Positions 54,735 through 62,999 of a stretch of 64,000 nucleotides of DNA are shown here, piece by piece. A model generated the notes under the pieces. The model saw only the letters and a program-made list of their open reading frames with translations. It made no database searches and was not told the origin of the DNA. Positions within the stretch are counted from its first letter, which is position 1; each line of letters starts with the position of its first letter. The position numbers and the translations under genes are program-made. Source of the stretch: Microvirga massiliensis (GTDB lineage: Bacteria > Pseudomonadota > Alphaproteobacteria > Rhizobiales > Beijerinckiaceae); contig NZ_LN811354.1 of assembly GCF_001006805.1 (NCBI RefSeq), forward strand, positions 1 through 64,000, in the 5' to 3' direction.

Positions 54735-57686
54735 GTGCCCTCTGGCGAATACGCATTGGCATCGCGTCTGGGAGAGGCTCCACGGCCGACGGATCCGAAA
54801 CGGGTGAAAGGCCATCTCGACGACCTGATCGGTCGAGCAAAGGAGGAAGGCGCTGAGGAACTCGTCCGGCTGCTCGCCGATGGCCCCGTTCGCGACCTCT
54901 GCATGGCGCTTGCCGCGCATTCCCCTTTCCTTTGGCAGCTCGCACTTTTCGATGCGGCGCGCTTCGAGAGGCTGCTCACGCAGGATCCTCAGGGCAGCCA
55001 TGCGGAGATCGTGTCCGCGCAAGCGCGACTGTTCGAGGGCCTCTGCGACGGCTCAATGGACCGCGCCGAGATCACGCGGCGGATGCGGGTCAATCGCGCC
55101 GCGCATGCCCTTCTGGTGGCGCTGTGCGATATCGGCGGGGTGTGGAGCCTCGAGGAGGTCACGCAGGCACTGTCGGGCTTCGCAGATGCCTCCGTTCGCG
55201 GAGCCGTCCGAGCGGTCCTGACGGAAGCCGCCAGCCTCGGCCGGTTGACCCTGCCGGACGCGTCGGATCCCGAGGTCGGATGCGGTTTCGTCGTGATTGC
55301 CCTCGGCAAGCACGGGGCCGGGGAACTCAACTACTCGAGCGACATCGATCTTGTCGTGTTCTTCGATCCGGAGACGCGCATCCTCCGCGACCCGACAGAG
55401 GCGACCACGGTATACAGCCGTCTCGCCCAGCAGATCGCGCGTCTCCTCCAGGAACGCACGTCCGACGGCTATGTGCACCGCGTCGACTATCGCCTCCGGC
55501 CCGATCCGGGCTCGACGCCGACGGCAGTGTCTCTGGCTTCGGCTTATATCTATTATGAGACGCTCGGGCAGAACTGGGAGCGGGCCGCCCTCATCAAGGC
55601 AAGGCCGGTCGCAGGAGAACTCGCTCTCGGTGAGCGCTTCCTCGCCGACCTGCGTCCCTTCATCTGGCGAAAATATTTCGACTTTGCCTCGATCGCAGAC
55701 GTGCACGCCATGAAGCGCCAGATCCACGCCGTGCGTGGACATGACGAAATCGCGGTCGCGGGGCATGACATCAAGCTCGGGCGAGGCGGCATCCGGGAAA
55801 TCGAGTTCTTCGTCCAGACCCAGCAGCTCGTCTTCGGGGGACGGCGTCCGGCACTCCGCGGGCGCCGCACGCTCGACATGCTTCCCGCTCTCCATGGCGA
55901 AGGCTGGATCACCCAGGAGGCCCGGGATGATCTCACGCGAGCCTACCGCTTCCTGAGAACGATCGAGCACAGGTTGCAGATGGTCGCAGACGAGCAGACG
56001 CAGCGACTGCCATCTGATCCTGCGGCGCTGAAGGACTTCGCACGGTTCTGCGGCTTCCCGAATCTGAAAGCCTTCGAGGAGGCGCTGACCACGGAGGCCC
56101 GGAATGTGCAGCGCCATTATGCAATGCTGTTCGAAGAGGGGCCAGAACTCGCCGCAGATGCCGGCAGCCTCGTCTTCACCGGCGTCGCAGACGACCCCGA
56201 AACGCTTTCGACTCTCGCCCGCCTCGGTTTCAAGCATCCGGAAGTGGTCGCCGAGACAGTGCGTGGCTGGCATTTCGGACGGCGCGCCGCCATTACGAGC
56301 GCGCGCGCCCGGGAAGTCCTGACCGAACTCGTACCGCCTCTGCTCGTCGCCCTGGGAGGAACCGCGGATCCGGACGGAGCGCTTGCAGCCCTCGACCAGG
56401 CTTTCGGACGCATGCCCGCAGCGGTCGAGCTGCTGACGATCCTGCAATCCCATGACCGCCTGCGGCTTCTCTTTGCAGACCTGTTGGGAACTGCGCCACG
56501 GCTCGCGGATACCGTCGCGCAGGCGCCGCATGTGCTCGACGGGCTCATCGATCCGGCCTTCGTTCAGCCCGCCACCGGGAGTGAGGTCATAGCGAGGCAG
56601 GTGCACGAGCTCATCGGCACGCCGAGCGGTTTTGAGGATTTTCTCGACCGGGTCCGCGATGCGAACCGCTATATCCGCTTCATCACCGGCGGCCGCCTCC
56701 TGTCCGACATTATTACGCCTGCTCAGGCTGGCGAGGCCTATGCAGCGATCGCGGAGGGGACGATCGACGAGACTCTCCGGCACGTTCGAACGGCCTTCGA
56801 GGTCGACCACGGAATTGTACCGGGCAGCCGCCTTGCCGTTCTCGGCCTCGGACGTCTCGGCAGCCGCGAACTCACGGCGGGATCTGATCTCGACCTCGTC
56901 GTGCTCTACGATTTCGACCCTGAGGTTCGGAACAGCACGGGACCGCGCTCACTCGATGTCGTCGTCTACTATACGCGGCTGACTCAGCGGCTCGTCGGTG
57001 CGCTGACCGTGCCGACCCGCCGCGGGCGTCTCTACGATGTCGATCTGCGTCTTCGTCCGCAAGGCGGAAAGGGTCCTGTCGCGGTGCAGTTCTCCGGTTT
57101 CGTGGCCTATCAGCGGGAGGAGGCCGAGCTTTGGGAGCACATGGCTCTCACGCGGGCGCGCGTGCTTTTCGCGGATGAAGGATTCGCGCGGCCGGTCGAG
57201 AACGCGGTACGTGAGGTGGTCGGGCGCGAGAGGAGGATCGAGGAGGTACGCAGGCAGGCCCGTGCCATGCGCGACCTGATCTCAGCCGAAAAGGGAGAGG
57301 GGAACGGCTGGGACCTGAAGCTCGCCCCCGGCGGGCTGACTGATCTCGACTTCGTTGCACAATTCATCGTGCTCTCGCATGCGAGCAGGATTCCGGCGCT
57401 GATCGGGCTGGATACGGAGACCGTCTTCGCCAGGGCAGGGCAGGAGGGGCTCATCGGGAGCGATGACGCTTCCCGCCTTCGCTCGGCTCATCGGCTGCTC
57501 GACGACGTGTTTCAGTGGCAGCGCCTGACGGTGGAAGGCCCATTCGATCCCGATACCGTGTCGCCGACGATCTTCAAGCGGCTGGCTTCGGTGGTCGGAC
57601 TGCCGGGAACGGAGCAGCTTCGGAGCCAGCTCGAGGAGACGAGACGCGACGTCCGTAAGATCTTCGAGCGGCTCCTGCCTGCATGA
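54735..57686 (+). CDS. glnE: glutamine synthetase adenylyltransferase/deadenylase
   Basis: GlnE attaches AMP to, and removes it from, glutamine synthetase in response to PII and glutamine, setting nitrogen assimilation. The 983-aa length is normal. Two nucleotidyltransferase domains are visible: GAGELNYSSDIDLVVFFD (about 194-211) and GSRELTAGSDLDLVVLYD (about 709-726), each followed by a helical GlnD-PII-uridylyltransferase-like region (RLRPDPGSTPTAVS; LRLRPQGGKGP). GAGGAG eight bases upstream sets the GTG start at 54735. It follows the kinase gene by 158 bases. Confidence 0.95.
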   Translation: MPSGEYALASRLGEAPRPTDPKRVKGHLDDLIGRAKEEGAEELVRLLADGPVRDLCMALAAHSPFLWQLALFDAARFERLLTQDPQGSHAEIVSAQARLFEGLCDGSMDRAEITRRMRVNRAAHALLVALCDIGGVWSLEEVTQALSGFADASVRGAVRAVLTEAASLGRLTLPDASDPEVGCGFVVIALGKHGAGELNYSSDIDLVVFFDPETRILRDPTEATTVYSRLAQQIARLLQERTSDGYVHRVDYRLRPDPGSTPTAVSLASAYIYYETLGQNWERAALIKARPVAGELALGERFLADLRPFIWRKYFDFASIADVHAMKRQIHAVRGHDEIAVAGHDIKLGRGGIREIEFFVQTQQLVFGGRRPALRGRRTLDMLPALHGEGWITQEARDDLTRAYRFLRTIEHRLQMVADEQTQRLPSDPAALKDFARFCGFPNLKAFEEALTTEARNVQRHYAMLFEEGPELAADAGSLVFTGVADDPETLSTLARLGFKHPEVVAETVRGWHFGRRAAITSARAREVLTELVPPLLVALGGTADPDGALAALDQAFGRMPAAVELLTILQSHDRLRLLFADLLGTAPRLADTVAQAPHVLDGLIDPAFVQPATGSEVIARQVHELIGTPSGFEDFLDRVRDANRYIRFITGGRLLSDIITPAQAGEAYAAIAEGTIDETLRHVRTAFEVDHGIVPGSRLAVLGLGRLGSRELTAGSDLDLVVLYDFDPEVRNSTGPRSLDVVVYYTRLTQRLVGALTVPTRRGRLYDVDLRLRPQGGKGPVAVQFSGFVAYQREEAELWEHMALTRARVLFADEGFARPVENAVREVVGRERRIEEVRRQARAMRDLISAEKGEGNGWDLKLAPGGLTDLDFVAQFIVLSHASRIPALIGLDTETVFARAGQEGLIGSDDASRLRSAHRLLDDVFQWQRLTVEGPFDPDTVSPTIFKRLASVVGLPGTEQLRSQLEETRRDVRKIFERLLPA

Positions 57687-57741
57687 TCCCGGTGAGGCTG
57701 TAGCGTTGGGTTTACACGCGCAGCCTCGGATGCCCTTGCGC

Positions 57742-60054
57742 TCACGCCGCTGTGTCGGCGAGAGCGATCTCCGCGTTCGTGCTCTGGGTCAACGGCAGGT
57801 GCACGAGCACGATCGTGCCGACGTCCTCCTGACTCTTGATCCGCAGCGTGCCGCCATGGAGTTCCGCGAGAGAACGCGCGATCGCGAGGCCTAGTCCTGA
57901 TCCCTTGTAGCTTTTCGAGAACTCCGTTTCGACCTGCTCGAAAGGCTGGCCGAGCTTCTGGAGGGCATAGGCCGGGATCCCGATTCCGTTGTCCTCGACA
58001 TAAATGTTCACCGCATCCATGGCCAGACGGCTGCGAACCGTGATGCAGCCCCCGTCATTGGTGAACTTGGTCGCGTTCTGGAGCAAATTGACGAGGATCT
58101 GCTGGAGCGAGCGGTCGTCCGCCGGGACGGTGATGTCCTCCGGGCAGACGTCGACCGTGAGCGTCAGGCCCTTCGTCCTGACCTGCTCGCCGACGAGGCG
58201 CAGCGCCCGCTGGATGCTGTCGTTGATGCTGACCTGCGTCTTCACGAGGCTGATCCGGCCGGCCTCGATGCGCGACATGTCGAGAATGTCGTTGATGACC
58301 GAAAGCAGGTAGTGGCCGCTGGTCCGGATGTCCTGGCAGTACTCGGCGTATTTCGCCGATCCGAGCTCTCCGAAGATTCCGCTCTCCATCACTTCGGCGA
58401 AGCCGATGATGGCATTGAGCGGTGTGCGCAGCTCGTGACTCATATTGGCCAGGAACTCGGATTTCGCCCGATTTGCGCTCTCGGCCTGCGCTTTCTGATC
58501 GAGATAGCGTTCCGCGAGATCCGCGAGTTGCTGCGCCTGGGCCTGCAGCTTCTGACGCGACTGCTTGAGATCCGCGACCGAAGCGATGAGCTGCTTCTCC
58601 GATTCAACGAGCCGCTGCTCGTGCCGCTTCAGCGCGGTGATATCCGTGCCGACGGAGACATAGCCGCCGTCCTTGGTGCGCCGCTCGTTGATCTGAAGCC
58701 AACGGCCGTCATCGAGACGCGCTTCGAAGGTCCGGGCACCGGCATCCTGGCGCTCCTCGCGAACGATTTGATGCTGTACTTCGGGTGGGCGACCCTGGCC
58801 CATGACCGTCGCGTAGCTCGTGCCTTGAACGACGGCTTCGGGCGGAAGGTCATGGAGCTTCTGAAACTTCGAATTGCAGAGCACCAGCCGATTGTTCGCA
58901 TCCCAGAGGACAAAGGCCTCGGAGATCGCCTCGATTGCGTCGCGAAGGCGCGCATCGGCGCGTGCAGTCTTCTCTTCAAGCCCGCGCTGCTCGGTGACAT
59001 CCACGCAGATTCCGACGAGATGGCGCGTGGAATCGTCGGGATCGTCCATCAGTTCGGCACGCTGCCGGAGCCACACCCAGTCACCTGATGCGCTGCGCAG
59101 CCGAAAAGCATGATCGACGAATGAGGTGCTCTGCGCGGCGAGGTGATTGGCGAGCGTATAGAGGTCCTGGTCATCGGGGTGGACCATCGCGTTCACTTCT
59201 CCAAAGGAGAGGAACTCGTCCTGTCGCGTATAGCCGAGAAGTTCGTACATCGAGTCGGACCAGTAGATGCGCCCGCGTGCGATATCCCAGTCCCAAAGAC
59301 CGCAGCGTCCCCGATGCAGGGCCGCATCGATCCGGTGGCGAACCTTCTCGCAGACCTCGTCGGCGAGCCGTGCGCGATCCGCCTGCATGACGTAGGCTGC
59401 GCCCATGCCGATCATGACGACCACGGTCGCGCCGAGGAGGGACAGGTGGCCGAACATGTTGGTCCGCCAAGCCGACAGCACCTCCGGCATTTTCTGCGCC
59501 AGGGCCACTTGGCCGCCGGGGATCGACCGGATGGTGGCGATCGCCTCTTCGCCGGATGCAAGCCGGATGATCATGACACCGGCGCGCTCGGCGAACAGCA
59601 GGACCGGCTGCGCCTCGCCGAATAGCTCGCCGAGAGTACGGGGATGAGGCGAGGACATCGGAGGATGGACGGCCTGCACGAGGCCGGCCTCGCTAGCGAG
59701 ATAGACGCGGCGGCCTCTTGCAAGAGTGCTGTTCGGCATCTGGCGCGTGACACTCGCGAGCCGCGCACCCGCGTCGGTACGGTCGGTTGAAACCGCCAGC
59801 GTTGCGGCGGCAAGCGAAGCGACGAGATCGACCTCGGAGACGGCATCCGCGATTGCAGCCGCGCGTCCATCGCGGATTTGAATCCAGGCGCTCGTGCCGA
59901 GCGTCAGAAGAAAGACGGCCAGAAGAATCGGAACCACACGCCGAAGCCACGGCTCGTATTGCTCGAGCTTCTGATAGGTCGGGCTTGCGAGACTACGCGT
60001 AATGCCCAGGATCGTATCTGCGCGCGCAGATACGAGTACGGACTCCGCGCCCAT
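57742..60054 (-). CDS. PAS-domain sensor histidine kinase
   Basis: The 770-aa kinase has two membrane helices (about 40-60 and 205-225) around a periplasmic region, then two PAS domains (GLWDWDIARGRIYWSDSMYELLGY with a PAC part; and AISEAFVLWDANNRLVLCNSKF), a coiled coil (about 480-525), H540 in SEFLANMSHELRTPLNAIIGFAE, and an ATPase domain with NLLQNATKF, DNGIGIP and GSGLGLAI. No receiver domain or regulator gene is attached, so its partner lies elsewhere. Such a kinase beside glnE recurs in Hyphomicrobiales. It is convergent with glnE, 55 bases apart. Confidence 0.9.
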   Translation of the reverse strand: MGAESVLVSARADTILGITRSLASPTYQKLEQYEPWLRRVVPILLAVFLLTLGTSAWIQIRDGRAAAIADAVSEVDLVASLAAATLAVSTDRTDAGARLASVTRQMPNSTLARGRRVYLASEAGLVQAVHPPMSSPHPRTLGELFGEAQPVLLFAERAGVMIIRLASGEEAIATIRSIPGGQVALAQKMPEVLSAWRTNMFGHLSLLGATVVVMIGMGAAYVMQADRARLADEVCEKVRHRIDAALHRGRCGLWDWDIARGRIYWSDSMYELLGYTRQDEFLSFGEVNAMVHPDDQDLYTLANHLAAQSTSFVDHAFRLRSASGDWVWLRQRAELMDDPDDSTRHLVGICVDVTEQRGLEEKTARADARLRDAIEAISEAFVLWDANNRLVLCNSKFQKLHDLPPEAVVQGTSYATVMGQGRPPEVQHQIVREERQDAGARTFEARLDDGRWLQINERRTKDGGYVSVGTDITALKRHEQRLVESEKQLIASVADLKQSRQKLQAQAQQLADLAERYLDQKAQAESANRAKSEFLANMSHELRTPLNAIIGFAEVMESGIFGELGSAKYAEYCQDIRTSGHYLLSVINDILDMSRIEAGRISLVKTQVSINDSIQRALRLVGEQVRTKGLTLTVDVCPEDITVPADDRSLQQILVNLLQNATKFTNDGGCITVRSRLAMDAVNIYVEDNGIGIPAYALQKLGQPFEQVETEFSKSYKGSGLGLAIARSLAELHGGTLRIKSQEDVGTIVLVHLPLTQSTNAEIALADTAA

Positions 60055-60516
60055 GCGAAGATCCTTTCGGAACCGATTTGCGTCCTGACCGGAGGACGTG
60101 CCGCATCTCTCCGAATCATCTCCAATAGAATCGTGCGCAGGTGATTTGTCTACCGCCTGCGCCCAGGGAGATCTGAAATTTTCATGAACATGTGGATTGT
60201 TTGGGCAGGTGACGCTAAGTCACGGGTGCCATTGAGATGTTTCCATCTTGTCGCAGGTGCCTAACTGGGCTTCGCGTATGGCCTGCGGGTGCATTGGGGA
60301 TAGCGATGAAGGCGCGGACGTTCCCTCCTCACCAGCCCCCTTGGCGCGACTTCTCCCACAAGGGGCGAGGTGAAGGCACATTTGGGTTCGTTCTGCCAAA
60401 TTGGGGCGACCTCTCCCTCCGCGGGCAAGGTCGACGCCCGCAGAACGGCGGGTGACAGTGCCGCTGCTACAAGCAAACCACAACACCACACCCGCCACAA
60501 GAACACCGAACGACGT
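60055..60516. other. intergenic region with hairpin-rich repeat-like sequence
   Basis: No gene is recognised. From about 60320 to 60455 the sequence is built of short complementary blocks (CTCCCACAAGGGGCGAGGTGA, CATTTGGGTTCG...CCAAAT, GGGGCGACCTCTCCC), a pattern I know from dispersed intergenic repeats in Methylobacterium-like genomes. ATTTGG and CCAAAT near 60388 and 60398 form a small hairpin. Confidence 0.45.
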
Positions 60517-61086
60517 TTACGGATTACTGCTTCCTGCGGAGCGACGGCTGGGCTCCGTGCGGTTGACCTCGACCCGCGTGCTGCTCTGATGGCTGCTCCA
60601 GTCGGATGCCGTCCCGCTCGTCATGCCCTGCGCCATTACGTTCTGGACGCGCAGGTTGTTCTGCACATGCGTCACGCCCGAAACGCTCTCGGCGCAATCT
60701 TCAGCCCGACGCTTCGCATCACGGCTGTCGACCATTCCGGAGAGGGTCACTTCGCGGTCGGATACGCTGACTTCGATCTCTGACGCATCCACCCAGGGAT
60801 CGCTCGTCAGGCGCTCGCACACGTCCTCACGAATCCGGTCGTCGGAGCGCGTATACCCTCTGGGCCCGCGGCCGCGATGGTTCGTGCTGCCCTGATAACC
60901 CCGGCTCATGTCGCGGCCCCGGTCAAAACCGGCGCTCGGGTTTCCGAATCCGCGCCGGGCAATGGTGCCATCGCCTTCATAATCCGTGCCGCGGCCGTAG
61001 GCTGGGTCTCGCTCCCGGCGAGTACGGTCTTCGCTCTGGTAGCGGCCGCGCTCCCGGTCGCCTTTCCACCAATCGCTCTGGTTCAT
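60517..61086 (-). CDS. BON-domain protein with Arg/Gly-rich N-terminus
   Basis: BON domains bind phospholipid or cell-envelope material and are often induced by osmotic or general stress. The 189-aa product has a hydrophilic low-complexity half (1-80, rich in Arg, Gly, Asp and Tyr), then one BON domain: IREDVCERLTSDPWVDASEIEVSVSDREVTLSG-type strand-helix core through AESVSGVTHVQNNLRV (about 85-148), and a Ser/Thr tail. There is no signal peptide, so it may act inside the cell. GGAG is well placed before the ATG at 61086, and a consensus EcfG promoter lies upstream. Confidence 0.85.
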   Translation of the reverse strand: MNQSDWWKGDRERGRYQSEDRTRRERDPAYGRGTDYEGDGTIARRGFGNPSAGFDRGRDMSRGYQGSTNHRGRGPRGYTRSDDRIREDVCERLTSDPWVDASEIEVSVSDREVTLSGMVDSRDAKRRAEDCAESVSGVTHVQNNLRVQNVMAQGMTSGTASDWSSHQSSTRVEVNRTEPSRRSAGSSNP

Positions 61087-61139
61087 GTCTGGCTCCTTCC
61101 TTCCCAGAAGAGGCCGTTCTGCGGACGGTCCCCGTGCGA

Positions 61140-61164
61140 AACGCCCGCTGAGCCGGGGCGTTCC
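61140..61164 (-). promoter_or_regulatory. EcfG-type general stress promoter of the BON gene
   Basis: On the minus strand GGAAC (61164-61160), 16 bases and CGTT (61143-61140) match the general-stress consensus exactly. It is 53 bases upstream of the BON-domain start codon, and BON proteins are usual members of this regulon. Confidence 0.72.
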
Positions 61165-61273
61165 GGCCCGGTGAAGCCAAGCTGACGAGTTCTGAGGCCG
61201 GTCCGCCCATTCCCCTGCACGGGCGCGGTTCGGCGTGCCATCTTGTTCAACCGAGGCTCGGAAACCAGGGAGC

Positions 61274-61756
61274 ATGATCGTGGATCAACTGCTTCGAGGC
61301 ATGAATCTCAGCACGGAAGAAATCCTGATCCGGCTCGGGGTCGCTGTGATCTGCGGTTTGCTTCTGGGCCTCGATCGGGAGATTCGGGGAATTGCCGCCG
61401 GACTGCGTACTCACGCACTCGTCAGCGTCAGCTCGGCCGTCATCACGATCTCAGCCCTCGACCTCTACCAGGGTGTGCGCGCCCAGGGAGGAGAGTCCGA
61501 TCCGCTGCGCGTGATTCAGGGCCTCGCGCAGGCGATCGGCTTTATCGCCGCCGGCGCCATCTTCGTCGCGGGTGGAACGGTCCGGAATTTGACGACGGCC
61601 GCCAATGTCTGGTTGGCGACGGCAGTCGGCATTGGAGCCGGCGCCGGGCAGTTCGTCTTGGTGGCCATCGCTACGGGATTCGGCATCGTCATCGTCACCT
61701 TCGTCCGGGTGCTCGAGCATTTTCTATCGCAAAGGCCCCAGAAGCCGGACGAGTAA
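61274..61756 (+). CDS. MgtC/SapB family membrane protein
   Basis: MgtC-like proteins are inner-membrane proteins linked to magnesium limitation and ATP homeostasis in pathogens; in soil bacteria the role is unclear. The 160-aa product has about four membrane helices and the family signature LRLGVAVICGLLLGLDREIRG...GLRTHALVS, then AIGFIAAGAIF and LTTAANVWLATAVGIGAGAG. It lacks the soluble C-terminal domain of Salmonella MgtC, like the short SapB form. The start is ATG 61274 or GTG 61280 behind AGGGAG. It is divergent from the BON gene. Confidence 0.87.
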   Translation: MIVDQLLRGMNLSTEEILIRLGVAVICGLLLGLDREIRGIAAGLRTHALVSVSSAVITISALDLYQGVRAQGGESDPLRVIQGLAQAIGFIAAGAIFVAGGTVRNLTTAANVWLATAVGIGAGAGQFVLVAIATGFGIVIVTFVRVLEHFLSQRPQKPDE

Positions 61757-61873
61757 CGCCTTTCCTCACCTTCAAGCTTTTGCGCCCGGTCGGATCGACG
61801 CAAGGCCGGCAAACTCTGGAAGATTGGTGTGTGGCGGCTGCGATTGGCCCGGCTGGTGAAAAGGCGGGTGCCC

Positions 61874-61898
61874 GGAACGATCCCCTAAACGGCCGGTT
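61874..61898 (+). promoter_or_regulatory. EcfG-type promoter candidate
   Basis: GGAAC at 61874-61878, 16 bases, GGTT at 61895-61898. Only the least conserved base of the consensus CGTT differs. It stands 63 bases before the start of the TPP-enzyme relic and 345 bases before the DUF892 gene. It may once have driven the lost enzyme gene and now supply transcription of the DUF892 gene. Confidence 0.5.
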
Positions 61899-61960
61899 GA
61901 TCCTGTATCCGGGCCCGTACCGCGAGAGCGCGTTCGCAATGCTCCTGAGGAGAGACCATC

Positions 61961-62039
61961 ATGGTGGCATCGGCGTCGGCGGTGTTGGTGGATGTTCTGC
62001 TCGAGTGGAGTCGACACGGTGTTCGGGCTGCCGGGGGAC
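61961..62039 (+). pseudogene. relic of a thiamine-diphosphate-dependent enzyme N-terminus
   Basis: GAGGAG before the ATG at 61961 and the residues MVASASAVLVDVLLEW, followed after a two-base deletion (at 62009) by VDTVFGLPGD in another frame, match the first 27 residues of acetolactate synthase/pyruvate oxidase-type TPP enzymes (EWGVDTVFGLPGDGIN in relatives). After GLPGD the similarity stops, so the remaining 500 or so codons have been deleted. The fragment keeps its ribosome binding site and has an EcfG-like promoter upstream. Confidence 0.68.
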
Positions 62040-62242
62040 GTCCCAAAGTGCAGCGCCGCGATCCTGGGCGAGGCGCTCGCCCGCAGCGCCAGCAGCATCG
62101 CCCACATCACCGCAAACCAATACCGTCCGCGGATTCATCTGAGGTAGCCGATCCTTCAAAGGGCGAGCAGGAGCTTTCCCGGCGAGGAGCGGAATAGGGC
62201 TTGGCGTGGGCGGACCGTGATCATCGAGATTGGAGGCTCACA

Positions 62243-62737
62243 ATGAACGTCGACGATTTTCGCCAGATGTACGTCGCCGAACTTCAGGAACTCCGCTCCG
62301 TCGAGGAACAGCTGATCCATGCTTTGCCGCGCATGTCGAATATGGCCCAGCACCCGGAGCTGAAGCAGGGGATCATGGATCACTGGGAGGAGACGCGTGG
62401 CCAGCGTGAGCGGCTCGACGAGCTACTGCGCCGGCATCACGTGAATCCTCGGGAGCATCAGGACAGCTCGATGGAAGCGATCATCTCCGAGACCAAGCGA
62501 TGGGCCCACATGGTCGAGGATCGAGATCTGCGCGATGCCGGGCTGATCGCATCGGCCCAGCGCGTGGAGCACTACGAGATTGCCGTCTACGGGACGCTCG
62601 CCGCCTGGGCCAAGCAACTCGGCTTGCAGGATGATCTCCGTGTCCTGCTCGAGAACCTCGAAGAGGAGAAGCGGGCTGACGAGAGCCTGACGGTGCTTGC
62701 GAAGAAGATCATCAACCCGGAGGCGGCCTCGGCATAA
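62243..62737 (+). CDS. DUF892 ferritin-like stress protein (YciE/YciF type)
   Basis: YciE/YciF-type proteins are four-helix ferritin-like proteins induced by osmotic and general stress. The 164-aa product has the family pattern FRQMYVAELQELRSVEEQLIHALPRM, HWEETRGQRERLDELL, and later AQRVEHYEIAVYGTLAAWA and LENLEEEKRADESLT, with Glu/His residues placed to bind a di-metal site. GGAGG six bases upstream sets the ATG at 62243. It is probably stress-controlled through an upstream EcfG-like promoter. Confidence 0.9.
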   Translation: MNVDDFRQMYVAELQELRSVEEQLIHALPRMSNMAQHPELKQGIMDHWEETRGQRERLDELLRRHHVNPREHQDSSMEAIISETKRWAHMVEDRDLRDAGLIASAQRVEHYEIAVYGTLAAWAKQLGLQDDLRVLLENLEEEKRADESLTVLAKKIINPEAASA

Positions 62738-62999
62738 AGCGGCATACCAGAACGGGCTCGCTCCTCGCAGGGAGCCTCGGGGCCTTCGTCAAGGAATCCG
62801 GGTTGTCGGTCATCCAGGGTGTCGCCACGCAACCCAACACGATGATGCAACGACCTCGAATCTCGAACCGAGATTTGCAGATCCTCGTACCCTTGCCGGA
62901 TGCCGGGTAAGCCCCACCGTAAGTACTGGAAGTCGCTCTTCGCCGCGAGATCTCCTCTTGTGAGGGCCCTGAGCAATTTGCGTTTTCAGAGGGAGAACC

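Larger units (their letters stand above)
61757..62242. other. gap with EcfG-type promoter and enzyme relic
   Basis: Between the MgtC-like and DUF892 genes lie an EcfG-like promoter (61874-61898) and a 79-base relic of a thiamine-diphosphate enzyme (61961-62039), both listed separately. The rest contains no gene I can support. Confidence 0.6.
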
